The notes beneath the pieces are model-generated. The model saw only the letters and a program-made list of their open reading frames with translations, was not told where the DNA came from and did no database searches. A stretch of 64,000 bases of DNA from Litorilituus sediminis. GTDB taxonomy: Bacteria > Pseudomonadota > Gammaproteobacteria > Enterobacterales > Alteromonadaceae. The stretch spans positions 2,480,001 to 2,544,000 of the forward strand of contig NZ_CP034759.1 of assembly GCF_004295665.1 (NCBI RefSeq), read 5' to 3'. Shown in pieces: positions 1 to 9,443 of the stretch. Position numbers and translations under genes: made by a program. Position 1 is the stretch's first letter. Each line of letters starts with the position of its first letter.

Positions 1-1049
1 GCTTTACTGACAAACAAGCCAAGCTTTTAGAGGCTGGCTATCAACAAGTACTTAATTATTCTGTCACGCAAGATCAGTTAGCTAATCTTAAAGCGGCCTT
101 TATCTCTGATATTGAAAGTAAAAAGAAACACATGTTGCTAAATCAACTGTTCCCTACCTTTAATAATATCGTTAATTTAGATGAATACTCTGATGAATCT
201 TTATTAGCTGAAGTGGCAGCTATTACCCCTAATGACATCATCAGCTTTAGAGATAAAATGCTTAAGCATGCCACCTTGAATGTTTTCGCTTTTGGTAATT
301 ACACTAGCGAAGATGTGGTTAAAACGGCGAAATCTTTACAACAGCTATTACCAAAAAATCGTAAATTATCTGATATTTACTTAAGCAAAACATTAAAACC
401 TGCTGCGGGTACAGTGTATAACTGGCAAAGTAACAGTGATATGACAGATATTGCTTTCGGTGACTTCTATTTAGCACCTTATGATATTAAGCAGCACGCC
501 TCAGCTAGAGTATTACAAAAAGTACTACGCCCAGCACTGTTTAATCAAATTCGTACCGAGGAGCAATTAGCCTACGCGGTAGGTTTCTTTAATCAAGCAT
601 TAACAGAACAATTACTGCTTGGTTTTTATATTCAATCGCCTGCGAAAGGCCCTGCGGCTGTTGCTGATAGAATTGAACACTTTAAAGCGGGCTTTACCAA
701 GCAACTGGCTGAGCTTAGTGAAGAAGAGTTTAACACTATCCGTAACAGTGATGTTATTTCGCTCACCCAGCCACCAAAAAACCTTAGTGAAGAAGAAAGC
801 GTTTTTAAAAATGACTGGCGTAAAAACAACCTAAACTTTGATAGCCATAGCAAATTAGTTCAGGCAGTTAAAGCCGTTACGCGTGAAGATATCATCAAGC
901 TTTACCATGAGTTGCTAGCGCAGGAACACTTTGGTCGTGTTATGGTGCAAATGCGCGGAACTAACTTTAAAGATCAAGCCTTTGTTGAGCACAAAGATGC
1001 TAAGCAGATCACCGATGTGAATGACTTTCATCAAGCACAGCTAAAATAG
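1..1049 (+). CDS. M16 (insulinase/pitrilysin-type) peptidase, C-terminal part, 5' end outside window
   Basis: The reading frame is open from the first bases of the window, upstream of the first internal ATG at 132, so the gene is cut by the window edge. About 349 residues are visible. A stretch around window positions 510-590 encodes LRPALFNQIRTEEQLAYAVG, the signature of the inactive C-terminal M16 domains of pitrilysin and insulin-degrading enzyme, where an arginine and tyrosine contact substrate. The zinc motif HxxEH belongs to the N-terminal domain and lies outside the window. The family consists of large clam-shell zinc proteases, in Gram-negative bacteria usually periplasmic, that degrade peptides. 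A strong terminator follows directly, so this is the last gene of its unit. The family call is firm; the exact subtype (PtrA or a paralogue) is not. Confidence 0.85.
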   Translation, partial: FTDKQAKLLEAGYQQVLNYSVTQDQLANLKAAFISDIESKKKHMLLNQLFPTFNNIVNLDEYSDESLLAEVAAITPNDIISFRDKMLKHATLNVFAFGNYTSEDVVKTAKSLQQLLPKNRKLSDIYLSKTLKPAAGTVYNWQSNSDMTDIAFGDFYLAPYDIKQHASARVLQKVLRPALFNQIRTEEQLAYAVGFFNQALTEQLLLGFYIQSPAKGPAAVADRIEHFKAGFTKQLAELSEEEFNTIRNSDVISLTQPPKNLSEEESVFKNDWRKNNLNFDSHSKLVQAVKAVTREDIIKLYHELLAQEHFGRVMVQMRGTNFKDQAFVEHKDAKQITDVNDFHQAQLK

Positions 1050-1069
1050 TTAAGGTACAATAACGTAGA

Positions 1070-1094
1070 AAGGCCAGTGTTACTGGCCTTTTTT
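1070..1094 (+). terminator. Rho-independent terminator after the M16 peptidase
   Basis: A perfect 9-bp stem (AAGGCCAGT / ACTGGCCTT) with a 3-nt loop is followed by a T run, about 20 nt after the peptidase stop. It also argues against the longer reading of the next gene that starts at 1077 inside this hairpin. Confidence 0.85.
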
Positions 1095-1121
1095 ATGCGT
1101 ATCATAGTTAAAGGTTGGAAA

Positions 1122-1892
1122 ATGACAGACAAAGTTTATCTCATTACCGGCGCTGGTAGCGGTATTGGCGCAGCAATAAGTAAACGTTTAGCAGCAAAAG
1201 ACACTTTACTTATTTTACATACCAAACGAAATGACTCAGGCCTAGATGCTGTTGCCCAGCAGTGCCAAGCGCAAGGCGCTAAGGTGATTTGCCACTTGGG
1301 TGATTTAGCCAAAATAGAAACCATTAATAAACTTTGCCATGCTGTTAAAGCCAATAGCGAACATTTAACCGGCTTAGTCAGCAATGCAGGTTTCCCTGAT
1401 TGGCGCAATTTTGCTGAAATTGATAGCCAAGGAATAAATGATTCACTGCAAGTAATAGTGCAAGCGAGTTTTGCCCTAATACAAGCATGTACTCCGCTAT
1501 TATTAGCGAAAAGCCCATCAGCAACTAGTGCAGGCAAGGTAATAGCTGTTAGCTCTTTTCTCGCGCACAAGTACAAGGTGGGTACTAGCTATGTGCCGGC
1601 TTCATCAGCTGCTAAAGCAGCACTAGAAGCGCTAATTAAATCGTATGCTGCGCAATATGCGCCAAAGCACATCACAGCGAATATCATAGTGCCCGGTTAC
1701 ATAAGGAAGAATTCACCCGATCATAAACCATTAGCAGCAGAAGCTATGCAACGCATAGTCGATAGAATACCTGCTGGTCGCTTAGGACAACCTGATGAAG
1801 TAGCTGATTTATGCGAGTTTTTATTAAGCGATAAAGCCAATTATATTACAGGACAGTGCCTACATATTGATGGTGGCCTATTGTTAGGCTAA
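1122..1892 (+). CDS. Short-chain dehydrogenase/reductase (SDR) family protein with atypical active site
   Basis: A 256-residue protein with the NAD(P)-binding TGAGSGIG glycine motif at its N-terminus, the NAG motif (SNAGF) near residue 86, and a C-terminal ITGQCLHIDGG segment, all standard for classical SDR oxidoreductases. The start at 1122 is preferred over the ATG at 1077: the latter lies in the upstream terminator, while 1122 has an AAGG-type ribosome site and gives the normal SDR N-terminus. The usual catalytic YxxxK is not seen. In the segment SYVPASSAAKAALEAL the lysine is present, but the residue four before it is Ser; the only nearby Tyr is eight before. Substrate is unknown. The gene stands alone between two terminators. 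Confidence 0.85.
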   Translation: MTDKVYLITGAGSGIGAAISKRLAAKDTLLILHTKRNDSGLDAVAQQCQAQGAKVICHLGDLAKIETINKLCHAVKANSEHLTGLVSNAGFPDWRNFAEIDSQGINDSLQVIVQASFALIQACTPLLLAKSPSATSAGKVIAVSSFLAHKYKVGTSYVPASSAAKAALEALIKSYAAQYAPKHITANIIVPGYIRKNSPDHKPLAAEAMQRIVDRIPAGRLGQPDEVADLCEFLLSDKANYITGQCLHIDGGLLLG

Positions 1893-1910
1893 TCACCTAT
1901 TTTAGAAACA

Positions 1911-1945
1911 AAAAAACCGTTATCTACATCAGATAACGGCTTTTA
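1911..1945. terminator. Bidirectional terminator between the SDR gene and fre
   Basis: A 9-bp stem CCGTTATCT / AGATAACGG with a 5-nt loop lies between two convergent genes. An A tract on its left provides the T run for the minus-strand transcript (fre); on plus it is followed by CTTTTAT. Confidence 0.8.
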
Positions 1946-1968
1946 TAGGTTTAACTATTTAATGGCTT

Positions 1969-2676
1969 TTAAATAAAGGCAAAAGCATCTGCGTACATAT
2001 GCTCAACTAAGCCGCCGTGTTCAATAAAGTCAGTACGTACAATACCAACCATATCAAAGCGCCCGGCTAAGTAGATGTCATAAGGCTCTAGGCTGATAAT
2101 GTCGTGCATAACCGCTTGATGAACTAAACCCGACTTACCTTGCCAAGTATCAGTTGGCTTTTCAACCACAGGAATAAAGTTAGCATGTGGTAACTTAGCA
2201 ATCGTTGCTGCGGTTTCTGCTAGCTCATATAAGGCACTTTCTTCGCGAACGCCCCAGTACACCATAATATGACGTTGCGAGCCCTGCTCTGCTAAATACT
2301 CAAACATAGATTTGATGTAAGAAAAGCCAGTACCGCCAGCCATAAGTAATAGTGGTCTTTCGCTGTCTGTGCGTAATTGCGCACTACCAAGCGGAATTTC
2401 AATAGTTACAGTTTCACCCTCTGACTGCTTTGCTTTTATTCTGTCAATCACTTGCATTGGGTAGCTATCGGCAACAAAGGCACCAATTTGCAACTCAATT
2501 AGCTCGCTATTTGGTGAGCTAGCGATTGAAAATGGCCTTTTATCTTCATCAGCCATAACAAAATTGAGATATTGCCCCGCGTCAAAGTTAACTTTTTCAC
2601 TTGGTTTAAGCAAAACCTTATAAACATGTGACGTTAACGATGTTAACGACTGTATTTGACAACTAATTGTCTTCAT
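1969..2676 (-). CDS. fre: NAD(P)H-flavin reductase
   Basis: A 235-residue protein of the Fre/LuxG family, which reduces free flavins with NAD(P)H in the cytoplasm and supplies reduced flavin to other enzymes. The flavin-binding motif RPFSIASSP (about residues 47-55) and the pyridine-nucleotide motif LLMAGGTGFSYIKSM (about 110-124) are both intact. Length matches E. coli Fre (233). It follows ubiD after a 4-nt gap, the same ubiD-fre order as in enterobacteria, so the two are cotranscribed. The start has no competing upstream ATG. Confidence 0.93.
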   Translation of the reverse strand: MKTISCQIQSLTSLTSHVYKVLLKPSEKVNFDAGQYLNFVMADEDKRPFSIASSPNSELIELQIGAFVADSYPMQVIDRIKAKQSEGETVTIEIPLGSAQLRTDSERPLLLMAGGTGFSYIKSMFEYLAEQGSQRHIMVYWGVREESALYELAETAATIAKLPHANFIPVVEKPTDTWQGKSGLVHQAVMHDIISLEPYDIYLAGRFDMVGIVRTDFIEHGGLVEHMYADAFAFI

Positions 2677-2680
2677 TCAA

Positions 2681-4183
2681 TTAACCTTTCTTTTCAGTTG
2701 TAGACAAAATATCTAAATCTTGCCAAATATCATCAACGTACTGTTTTATTTCAGTCGTCATTTCAATGGGAACACCCCATTCTCTATCCGTTTCGCCAGG
2801 CCACTTATTAGTCGCATCTAATCCCATTTTAGAGCCTAAGCCTGAAACTGGCGAGGCAAAGTCTAAATAATCAATGGGCGTATTTTCAATCATTACCGTA
2901 TCACGACTTGGGTCCATGCGTGTGGTCATCGCCCAAATCACATCATTCCAATCTCGGGCATTAACATCATCATCACAGACAATAACAAACTTAGTGTACA
3001 TAAATTGACGTAGAAAAGACCAAACCCCCATCATTACCCGCTTAGCATGGCCAGCGTACTGCTTCTTAATGGTAACCACCGCCATACGATACGAACAGCC
3101 TTCAGGCGGTAAGTAGAAGTCTTGAATTTCAGGAAATTGCTTTTGCAAAATTGGCACAAAAACTTCATTCAGTGCCACACCTAAAATCGCTGGTTCATCA
3201 GGCGGCCTGCCGGTGTAAGTACTATGGTAAATGGCGTCTTTACGCATAGTAATATGAGTTACAGTAAATACCGGGAAGTCATCCACTTCATTATAATAAC
3301 CGGTATGATCGCCATAAGGTCCTTCCGGTGCCATTTCATCTGGCGCTAAATAACCTTCTAAAATAATTTCAGCCGTTGCTGGCACTTCCAAATCATTGCT
3401 GATTGATTTACATACTTGGGTTTTATCACCACGTAATAAACCCGCAAATGCATATTCAGATAAGGTATCTGGTACCGGTGTTACTGCGCCTAAAATCGTC
3501 GCCGGATCTGCGCCCAAAGCTACTGATACCGGGTAATTTTCACCTGGGTTGGTTTTCTTAAACTCTTGAAAATCTAAAGCACCGCCTCGATGCGACAACC
3601 AGCGCATAATCAGCTTATTTTTACCTAGTACCTGCTGTCGATAAATGCCTAAATTTTGCCTTTCTTTGTGTGGCCCTTTGGTAATGGTTAGACCCCAAGT
3701 CACTAGTGGCGCAACATCACCAGGCCAACAGTTTTGAATCGGTAACTTAGTTAAATCAACGTCATCTCCTGATAAAACAATCTGCTGGCACTCAGGCTTG
3801 CGTACGCGTTTAACAGGCATATTCAGCACTTGCTTGTATATTGGCAGCTTATTTAATGCATCACGAAAACCTTTGGGTGGCTCTGGCTCTTTAAGGGTGG
3901 CTAATAGTTTGCCCACTTCACGTAAGGCACTTAACTCTGTTTGCCCCATGCCTAAAGCAACACGCTCAGGCGTGCCAAACAAGTTAGTAAGCACTGGCAT
4001 ACTATAAGGTTCACCATGTTCATCAACAGCATTTTCAAAAAGTAACGCTGGTCCTTTAGCTCGTAGCGTTCTATCGCTTATTTCTGTCATGGCCAAATGC
4101 GTTGAAATTGGCTGCGTGATACGCTTTAACTGACCAATTTCTTCAAGCTGGTGAATAAAATCTCTTAAATCACTGTATTTCAT
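2681..4183 (-). CDS. ubiD: 4-hydroxy-3-polyprenylbenzoate decarboxylase UbiD
   Basis: A 500-residue protein closely resembling UbiD, the prenylated-FMN-dependent decarboxylase that removes the carboxyl group of 3-polyprenyl-4-hydroxybenzoate in ubiquinone synthesis. Typical segments include [20 protein letters not shown] at the N-terminus, [17 protein letters not shown] in the middle and the [12 protein letters not shown] active-site region (about residues 280-291) with the conserved Glu. The ATG at 4183 is chosen over 4225 because it gives the standard MKYxDLRDF start and the longer form would run through the rho terminator. It forms an operon with fre. UbiX, which makes the cofactor, is not in this window. 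Confidence 0.96.
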   Translation of the reverse strand: MKYSDLRDFIHQLEEIGQLKRITQPISTHLAMTEISDRTLRAKGPALLFENAVDEHGEPYSMPVLTNLFGTPERVALGMGQTELSALREVGKLLATLKEPEPPKGFRDALNKLPIYKQVLNMPVKRVRKPECQQIVLSGDDVDLTKLPIQNCWPGDVAPLVTWGLTITKGPHKERQNLGIYRQQVLGKNKLIMRWLSHRGGALDFQEFKKTNPGENYPVSVALGADPATILGAVTPVPDTLSEYAFAGLLRGDKTQVCKSISNDLEVPATAEIILEGYLAPDEMAPEGPYGDHTGYYNEVDDFPVFTVTHITMRKDAIYHSTYTGRPPDEPAILGVALNEVFVPILQKQFPEIQDFYLPPEGCSYRMAVVTIKKQYAGHAKRVMMGVWSFLRQFMYTKFVIVCDDDVNARDWNDVIWAMTTRMDPSRDTVMIENTPIDYLDFASPVSGLGSKMGLDATNKWPGETDREWGVPIEMTTEIKQYVDDIWQDLDILSTTEKKG

Positions 4184-4212
4184 AGTTCTATTTCGCGTCT
4201 TTGCAAAAACAA

Positions 4213-4239
4213 AAAAACCAGCCATAACGACTGGTTTTT
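4213..4239 (-). terminator. Terminator after rho
   Basis: On the minus strand, a 9-bp stem AAAAACCAG / CTGGTTTTT with a 9-nt loop runs into a T tract, about 17 nt after the rho stop. It separates rho from the downstream ubiD-fre unit. Confidence 0.75.
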
Positions 4240-4255
4240 ATACGAATAAATTAGA

Positions 4256-5515
4256 TTACTTACGTTTCATCGAATCAAAGAATTCATTATTGGTCTTGGT
4301 CATGGCTAACTTATCAATTAAGAACTCAATTGCGCCAACTTCATCCATTTCATGCACGATCTTACGTAAAATCCACATTTTTTGTAGCTCATCAGGCTTA
4401 GTAATCAATTCTTCACGACGAGTACCACTACGGTTAATGTGAATTGCAGGGAAAACACGTTTCTCAGACACTTTACGAGATAAGTGTAATTCCATATTAC
4501 CTGTACCTTTAAACTCTTCGTAGATAACTTCATCCATCTTAGAGCCAGTTTCAATAAGCGCAGTCGCTATAATAGTTAAGCTACCGCCTTCTTCAATGTT
4601 ACGCGCAGCACCAAAGAAACGTTTTGGTCTGTGTAAAGCGTTAGCATCAACACCACCGGTTAAGATTTTACCCGATGAAGGAATTACCGTGTTGTAAGCA
4701 CGTGCTAAACGGGTAATTGAGTCAAGTAAGATGATAACGTCTTTTTTGTGCTCAACTAATCGCTTAGCTTTTTCAATAACCATTTCAGCTACTTGCACGT
4801 GACGACTTGCTGGTTCATCAAAGGTAGAAGCAACTACTTCACCTTGTACCAGACGTTGCATTTCTGTCACTTCTTCTGGACGCTCATCAATAAGTAACAC
4901 CATTAGCTCAGCTTCTGGGTGGTTATAAGCGATACTTTGCGCGATGTTTTGTAATAATAAGGTTTTACCCGCTTTAGGTGGCGCTACGATTAAACCACGC
5001 TGACCTTTACCAATTGGAGAAGCTAAATCTAATACACGTGCGGTAATATCTTCAGTAGAGCCATTACCACGTTCCATGGTAAGACGATCAGTTGGGTGAA
5101 TTGGTGTTAAGTTTTCAAATAAAATCTTGTTACGTGAGTTATCTGGACGATCAAAATTCACTTCATTTACTTTTAATAAAGCAAAATAACGCTCACCATC
5201 TTTTGGTGGTCTGATCTTACCGTGAATGGTATCACCAGTACGCATACTGAAACGGCGGATTTGACTTGGTGATACATATATATCATCTGGACCCGCTAAA
5301 TAAGAAGAGTCAGCCGAACGTAAGAAACCAAAGCCGTCCTGCAAAATTTCTAATACCCCGCCACCAAAAATATCTTCACCTTTTTTGGCGTGCGCTTTTA
5401 ATATGGCAAAAATAATATCTTGTTTACGACTACGAGCTAAATGCTCTAACTTCATTGATTCAGCTAGCTTAACTAAGTCGCTAATGGATTTTTCTTTCAG
5501 TTCGGTAAGATTCAT
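4256..5515 (-). CDS. rho: Transcription termination factor Rho
   Basis: A 419-residue protein, the same size as E. coli Rho. The N-terminal Rho domain ([19 protein letters not shown]) is followed by the RNA-binding cold-shock-like domain with GFGFLRS (about residues 61-67). The RecA-type ATPase core has Walker [13 protein letters not shown] (about 178-189), Walker [17 protein letters not shown], and the Q-loop/R-loop region through [25 protein letters not shown]. Rho is the hexameric RNA helicase that ends transcription of untranslated RNA. The 254-nt gap to trxA is an untranslated leader; in E. coli rho is autoregulated by attenuation in its leader, which is plausible here but not shown. Confidence 0.98.
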   Translation of the reverse strand: MNLTELKEKSISDLVKLAESMKLEHLARSRKQDIIFAILKAHAKKGEDIFGGGVLEILQDGFGFLRSADSSYLAGPDDIYVSPSQIRRFSMRTGDTIHGKIRPPKDGERYFALLKVNEVNFDRPDNSRNKILFENLTPIHPTDRLTMERGNGSTEDITARVLDLASPIGKGQRGLIVAPPKAGKTLLLQNIAQSIAYNHPEAELMVLLIDERPEEVTEMQRLVQGEVVASTFDEPASRHVQVAEMVIEKAKRLVEHKKDVIILLDSITRLARAYNTVIPSSGKILTGGVDANALHRPKRFFGAARNIEEGGSLTIIATALIETGSKMDEVIYEEFKGTGNMELHLSRKVSEKRVFPAIHINRSGTRREELITKPDELQKMWILRKIVHEMDEVGAIEFLIDKLAMTKTNNEFFDSMKRK

Positions 5516-5769
5516 AGTGGATTTTCTTAAACTATTTTAAGTGATTATGTTCAGACGAAAGCCTGTAACGGTTAATTAAGTTGTTAAATTAGAATAGGGA
5601 TAATTAGAGATATGCAATTTGTACTCAGAATTTAAATTTAGCATTAAAATTTAAATAGGTAAAGGTACGAATAAAAATGTAAGCAAATATTTTAATCAGC
5701 TTAGGCTGTATTAACTATGGCTCAATAAAAAAGCCCAACTATAATTGCTGGGCTATTCTGAGGTAACTA
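5516..5769 (-). other. rho leader / trxA-rho intergenic region
   Basis: This 254-nt stretch has no convincing reading frame. It holds the trxA terminator at its upstream (right) end and otherwise an AT-rich leader before rho. By analogy with the E. coli rho leader it may carry a promoter and Rho-sensitive sites; I could not pick a clear promoter. Confidence 0.4.
5731..5755 (-). terminator. Terminator after trxA
   Basis: On the minus strand, stem AGCCCAGC / GTTGGGCT (one G-T pair) with a 7-nt loop is followed by TTTTTT, about 15 nt after the trxA stop. Confidence 0.75.
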
Positions 5770-6096
5770 TTATAAGTGCTTATCTAAAAACTCTTTTAAT
5801 TGAGTTTTTGATAACGCACCTACTTTGGTATCAACCATTTCACCATCTTTAAATAATAATAGTGTTGGAATACCACGTACACCGTATTTAGGCGGTGTTG
5901 CTGAGTTTTCATCAATGTTTAGCTTACCCACAGTTACTTTACCGTCGTATTCAGTAGCAATATCATCTAATACTGGCGCAATCATTTTACAAGGGCCACA
6001 CCATTCAGCCCAAAAATCAACTAATACTAAACCTGATGCTTGTAATACATCTGCTTCAAAACCGTCATCAGTTAGCTGAACAATTTTATCGCTCAT
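5770..6096 (-). CDS. trxA: Thioredoxin 1
   Basis: A 108-residue protein with the canonical active site [11 protein letters not shown] (about residues 28-38) and the cis-proline segment [11 protein letters not shown] (about 72-82). Thioredoxin reduces disulfides in cytoplasmic proteins using electrons from thioredoxin reductase. Length and sequence fit E. coli TrxA. It lies upstream of rho and opposite rhlB, the conserved rhlB/trxA/rho arrangement of gammaproteobacteria. A terminator between trxA and rho means rho may also have its own promoter. Confidence 0.97.
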   Translation of the reverse strand: MSDKIVQLTDDGFEADVLQASGLVLVDFWAEWCGPCKMIAPVLDDIATEYDGKVTVGKLNIDENSATPPKYGVRGIPTLLLFKDGEMVDTKVGALSKTQLKEFLDKHL

Positions 6097-6252
6097 TTTT
6101 CTCTCCGTAAGTTATGGCAAAAGCGCCAAAATACTCTGTTAATCACAATAGTATACCCAGTTGGATATTTATTGCCTATATTTTCCAACGTGTTTTTTAG
6201 ATTACTAGACGATTAATTAGTTATTAACCAACTAAGATGTTAAGCTAGCACC

Positions 6253-7527
6253 ATGAAAAAAACACACTTAACTGAAACAAAATTCGCTGACCTAAATCTT
6301 GCTCCGCAAGTAGTGACCGGATTAGAGGCCATGGGCTTCGAATATTGCACGTCTATTCAGGCAAAATCTTTACCTATATTAGTTCAAGGCACTGACATTG
6401 CAGGCCAAGCGCAAACCGGTGAAGGTAAAACAATTGCTTTTTTAGCCGCTACTTTTCATCACTTATTGCAACAAGATGCACCAAGTCACAACCAACCGCG
6501 CGCACTTATTATGGCGCCAACACGTGAGCTTGCCATTCAAATCCATCGCGATGCCATTGAAATGGCAAAAAGTACCGGATTAAGACTTGGTATTGTATAT
6601 GGGGGCGAAGGTTATGAAAGTCAACGTTTAGAACTTGAACAAGGTGTAGATATTTTAATTGGCACCTGTGGCCGCCTAATCGACTACATGAAACAAGGCG
6701 TCTATAACCTGAAAAATATTGAAGCCATAGTACTTGATGAAGCCGATAGAATGTTTGATTTAGGCTTTATTAAAGACATTCGCTACATGTTCAATAAAAT
6801 GCCGCCAGCAACCGAGCGTTTAAGTATGCTTTTCTCGGCGACATTATCTTTTCGCGTAAAAGAGCTTGCTTTTGAGCACATGAACGAGCCAGCAAGCGTT
6901 GAAGTTGAGCCTGAGCAAAAAACCAATACGCGTATATCAGAAGAGCTATTTTACCCTTCAAATGAAGATAAAATGCTGTTGTTGCAAACACTTATTGAAG
7001 AAGAATGGCCAGATAAAGCCATTATTTTTGCCAATACCAAGCACAGCTGTGAAAAGCTCTATGATCACTTAGTTGCCGATAACATCAGAGTGGGTTTATT
7101 AACAGGTGATGTGCCGCAAAAGAAACGCTTAAAAATATTAGAGCAGTTTACCGCTGGCCATTTAGATATATTAGTTGCCACTGATGTTGCGGCACGTGGC
7201 CTACATATTCCTGCGGTAACACATGTATTTAATTACGACTTACCTGATGACTGTGAAGATTATGTGCACCGTATAGGCCGAACAGGTCGTGCTGGTGCTA
7301 CAGGTCATGCCATTAGCTTAGCCTGTGAAGCGTATGTTTTTAATTTACCGGCGATTGAACGCTACATTGAACACGCTTTGCCTGTGAGCAAGTACGATCA
7401 TGATGCGCTACTCACTGATTTACCTAAGCCTAAACCGCGTCAACGTCGTCATAGACCAAACGCAACTCGCAGTGGTAGTCAAAATAGAAGTCGAAGTAGT
7501 AATAATCGCCCGCCTCGCAAGCATTAG
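6253..7527 (+). CDS. rhlB: DEAD-box ATP-dependent RNA helicase RhlB
   Basis: A 424-residue protein that follows E. coli RhlB closely along its length: Q motif ([13 protein letters not shown]), motif [15 protein letters not shown], motif [20 protein letters not shown], motif [19 protein letters not shown], and motif [12 protein letters not shown]. The tail after about residue 395 is rich in Arg, Ser and Asn, as in RhlB. RhlB unwinds RNA and in enterobacteria is part of the RNA degradosome with RNase E. Motif I reads GEGKT where E. coli has GTGKT; the catalytic Lys and Thr are kept. It faces trxA-rho and leads into the ppx/gppA gene 38 nt downstream. Confidence 0.96.
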   Translation: MKKTHLTETKFADLNLAPQVVTGLEAMGFEYCTSIQAKSLPILVQGTDIAGQAQTGEGKTIAFLAATFHHLLQQDAPSHNQPRALIMAPTRELAIQIHRDAIEMAKSTGLRLGIVYGGEGYESQRLELEQGVDILIGTCGRLIDYMKQGVYNLKNIEAIVLDEADRMFDLGFIKDIRYMFNKMPPATERLSMLFSATLSFRVKELAFEHMNEPASVEVEPEQKTNTRISEELFYPSNEDKMLLLQTLIEEEWPDKAIIFANTKHSCEKLYDHLVADNIRVGLLTGDVPQKKRLKILEQFTAGHLDILVATDVAARGLHIPAVTHVFNYDLPDDCEDYVHRIGRTGRAGATGHAISLACEAYVFNLPAIERYIEHALPVSKYDHDALLTDLPKPKPRQRRHRPNATRSGSQNRSRSSNNRPPRKH

Positions 7528-7565
7528 CGTTTATCCGTGATTGCCCGAGTAATAAGGTAGAGAAA

Positions 7566-8528
7566 GTGTTAACTGAGAAGAAAATACCTCAATATAGCCA
7601 ACAACATTATGCCATTGTTGATTTAGGCTCTAATAGCTTTCACCTCCTTATTACTCGCCTGCAAGATAATAAGTTTTATATTGTTGATAAAGTAAAGCAG
7701 AAGGTTCGCTTAGCCGCAGGCCTAGATGACAACAACTACTTGACTGCAGACGCGATAACACGTGGTTTAGACTGTTTAAGCCTATTTGCTCAACACCTCG
7801 CAAGTATTCCAAAAAGCAATATTAAAATCGTCGCCACCGCGACATTACGAATTGCGCAAAATAGCCAAGACTTTATTCAAGCTGCTAATAATATTTTGCC
7901 TTTACCTATTAACTTACTTAGCGGTGAACAAGAGGCAAGTACGATATACACAGGTGTGGCCTGTACCAGTGACAACGCATTAGCACAAGCGCGTTTAATT
8001 CTTGATATTGGCGGCGCTAGTACTGAAATCATTGTCGGTCAAGGCTCTCAGGCCAAGCACCTTGTCAGTCTTAATATAGGTTGTGTCAGTTATCGTGAAA
8101 AATACTTTGCTGATGGTCTACTAACCTCAACTAATTTTGAGCAAGCAAAAAATGCTGCTAAAAACGAAATAGCTAAAGTTGCTGATGATTTTATTGCCAT
8201 TGGCTGGCAAAAAGCTTTAGGCAGCTCAGGTACTATGCAAGCATTGGCCGAGCTATTAGCACACCGCAATCAAGCTATTATCATCACCTTAGATTTATTA
8301 GCAGAAGTACAACAATTACTTATTCAGTGTACCAGCATTGAGCAAATTAAAATTGACGGTTTACGAGAAGATCGCCTACCCGTTTTAGCTAGCGGCCTTG
8401 CCATACTAACCGCACTATTTGAAAGCCTAAATATTAACGAGCTATCGTTATCTACCGGCGCGTTACGTGAAGGCTTATTATTTTCCTTAGTACCCGATCT
8501 GCAATCAGTTATGCTTGTTAAAGAGTAG
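7566..8528 (+). CDS. Ppx/GppA family phosphatase, short form
   Basis: A 320-residue member of the exopolyphosphatase/guanosine pentaphosphatase family of the ASKHA ATPase fold. The first phosphate loop YAIVDLGSNSFHLLITRL is near residues 16-33, LSGEQEA near 118-124, the second loop LILDIGGASTEIIVG near 140-154, and GSSGTMQAL near 220-228. Known GppA and Ppx of E. coli are about 500 residues with a C-terminal HD-like domain; that part is absent here, as in the short Ppx/GppA group. The start is a GTG preceded by AAGGTAGAG. It sits downstream of rhlB as gppA does in enterobacteria, so a role in (p)ppGpp or polyphosphate turnover is likely. Its 3' end overlaps the convergent next gene by 24 nt. 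Confidence 0.88.
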   Translation: MLTEKKIPQYSQQHYAIVDLGSNSFHLLITRLQDNKFYIVDKVKQKVRLAAGLDDNNYLTADAITRGLDCLSLFAQHLASIPKSNIKIVATATLRIAQNSQDFIQAANNILPLPINLLSGEQEASTIYTGVACTSDNALAQARLILDIGGASTEIIVGQGSQAKHLVSLNIGCVSYREKYFADGLLTSTNFEQAKNAAKNEIAKVADDFIAIGWQKALGSSGTMQALAELLAHRNQAIIITLDLLAEVQQLLIQCTSIEQIKIDGLREDRLPVLASGLAILTALFESLNINELSLSTGALREGLLFSLVPDLQSVMLVKE

Positions 8529-8804
8529 TTTACGAAAATACCAAAGACTGATAGGTATCTCTAACACCATATAGGTTGCTAAGGTAAACCAAAACCAATT
8601 AGCCTCAACCAGTATTAAACTAAACCCCTGCTCTGTGCCCCAATATTTGTAACCAACAATGATCAAGGCTAAGCATGAGGCTGCCATATCAAGCCAAGCA
8701 ACTTTATTTAAGCTATAACCTGCCAACTTAGGGTAAACAGACAAGTAAGCCACTAACAAAATGGCTGAATTTAATAGCATAATGGCAAATTCTGGGCTTT
8801 GCAT
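8505..8804 (-). CDS. Small hydrophobic membrane protein, function unknown
   Basis: A 99-residue protein with three or four hydrophobic stretches (about residues 6-25, 35-52, 60-88), so probably an inner-membrane protein. Charged residues cluster at the C-terminus (YFRKLLFNKHN). I recognise no family. The gene lies 9 nt after the upstream phosphatase gene on the same strand and is probably cotranscribed with it. Its end overlaps the convergent ppx/gppA gene by 24 nt. Confidence 0.65.
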   Translation of the reverse strand: MQSPEFAIMLLNSAILLVAYLSVYPKLAGYSLNKVAWLDMAASCLALIIVGYKYWGTEQGFSLILVEANWFWFTLATYMVLEIPISLWYFRKLLFNKHN

Positions 8805-8813
8805 ATATTGCTT

Positions 8814-9413
8814 TTACTCCTCTGTAGCTTTTGTAAGGCAAGTTTCGCCCCAAAAGTCGTTACTTTTATAGACTAGCTGCCAGCCTTGGGCAATGAGTGC
8901 CTTTCTAATATAACGGTTGGTATAACCATGACCAAAGGCTATGATCTTTTGTTTGCTTGCCGCTAAATCAGCTAGCTTTGTTGCCGCCTGATTGGCACGC
9001 TGCTTAGCTGCGGTAAAACTTTCCACTGAATCAGACATATTACGCTTCACTCCTAACATCCAGAGTATGCGCGTTAAAACAAGCCAATGGTAAGCCTTAA
9101 GCTTAAGCGGTATTTTATAACGAGGAATATTCATTTCTCTTAATGCTGGCCAGTATTCATCAGCAGCTCTATTGGTAGCTATTTCTGCTGATTGCATCGC
9201 TCTTGGCAAATCGCTAGCAAGCTGATAATAACCCTGATACTTAGCCGCTAAGTCAACACTGGGTCGGCTACTTGCGTGCACTAACGACTTATTATACTGG
9301 CGAACCCAATGAGCATAACCGCCAGCAGATAGACGCTTTAATCGCTTAGCATCAATAGCAGCATTGGGCTTACCATGTCTAAGCAAAACAATTTCCATTG
9401 AGTGATATTCCAT
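8814..9413 (-). CDS. Histidine phosphatase superfamily protein
   Basis: A 199-residue protein with the LRHGKP motif near the N-terminus, where the His is the phosphorylated nucleophile of the phosphoglycerate-mutase-like superfamily. A second conserved His is in FGHGYTNRYIRKAL (about residues 161-174), and SDLPRAMQSAEIA (about 68-80) supplies the usual Arg region. The substrate cannot be told from the sequence; SixA- or CobC-like phosphatases are possible relatives. Two starts are possible: ATG at 9413, and ATG at 9398, which would give the common MEIVLLRHG N-terminus. Neither has a strong ribosome site. Confidence 0.82.
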   Translation of the reverse strand: MEYHSMEIVLLRHGKPNAAIDAKRLKRLSAGGYAHWVRQYNKSLVHASSRPSVDLAAKYQGYYQLASDLPRAMQSAEIATNRAADEYWPALREMNIPRYKIPLKLKAYHWLVLTRILWMLGVKRNMSDSVESFTAAKQRANQAATKLADLAASKQKIIAFGHGYTNRYIRKALIAQGWQLVYKSNDFWGETCLTKATEE

Positions 9414-9443
9414 CAGGTTATTTTCTCAAGTTGAGTCCCTAAA

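Noticed and set aside
1077..1121. N-terminal extension of the SDR gene from ATG 1077
   Set aside because: It starts inside the upstream terminator hairpin, and the ATG at 1122 has a better ribosome site and the family's usual N-terminus.
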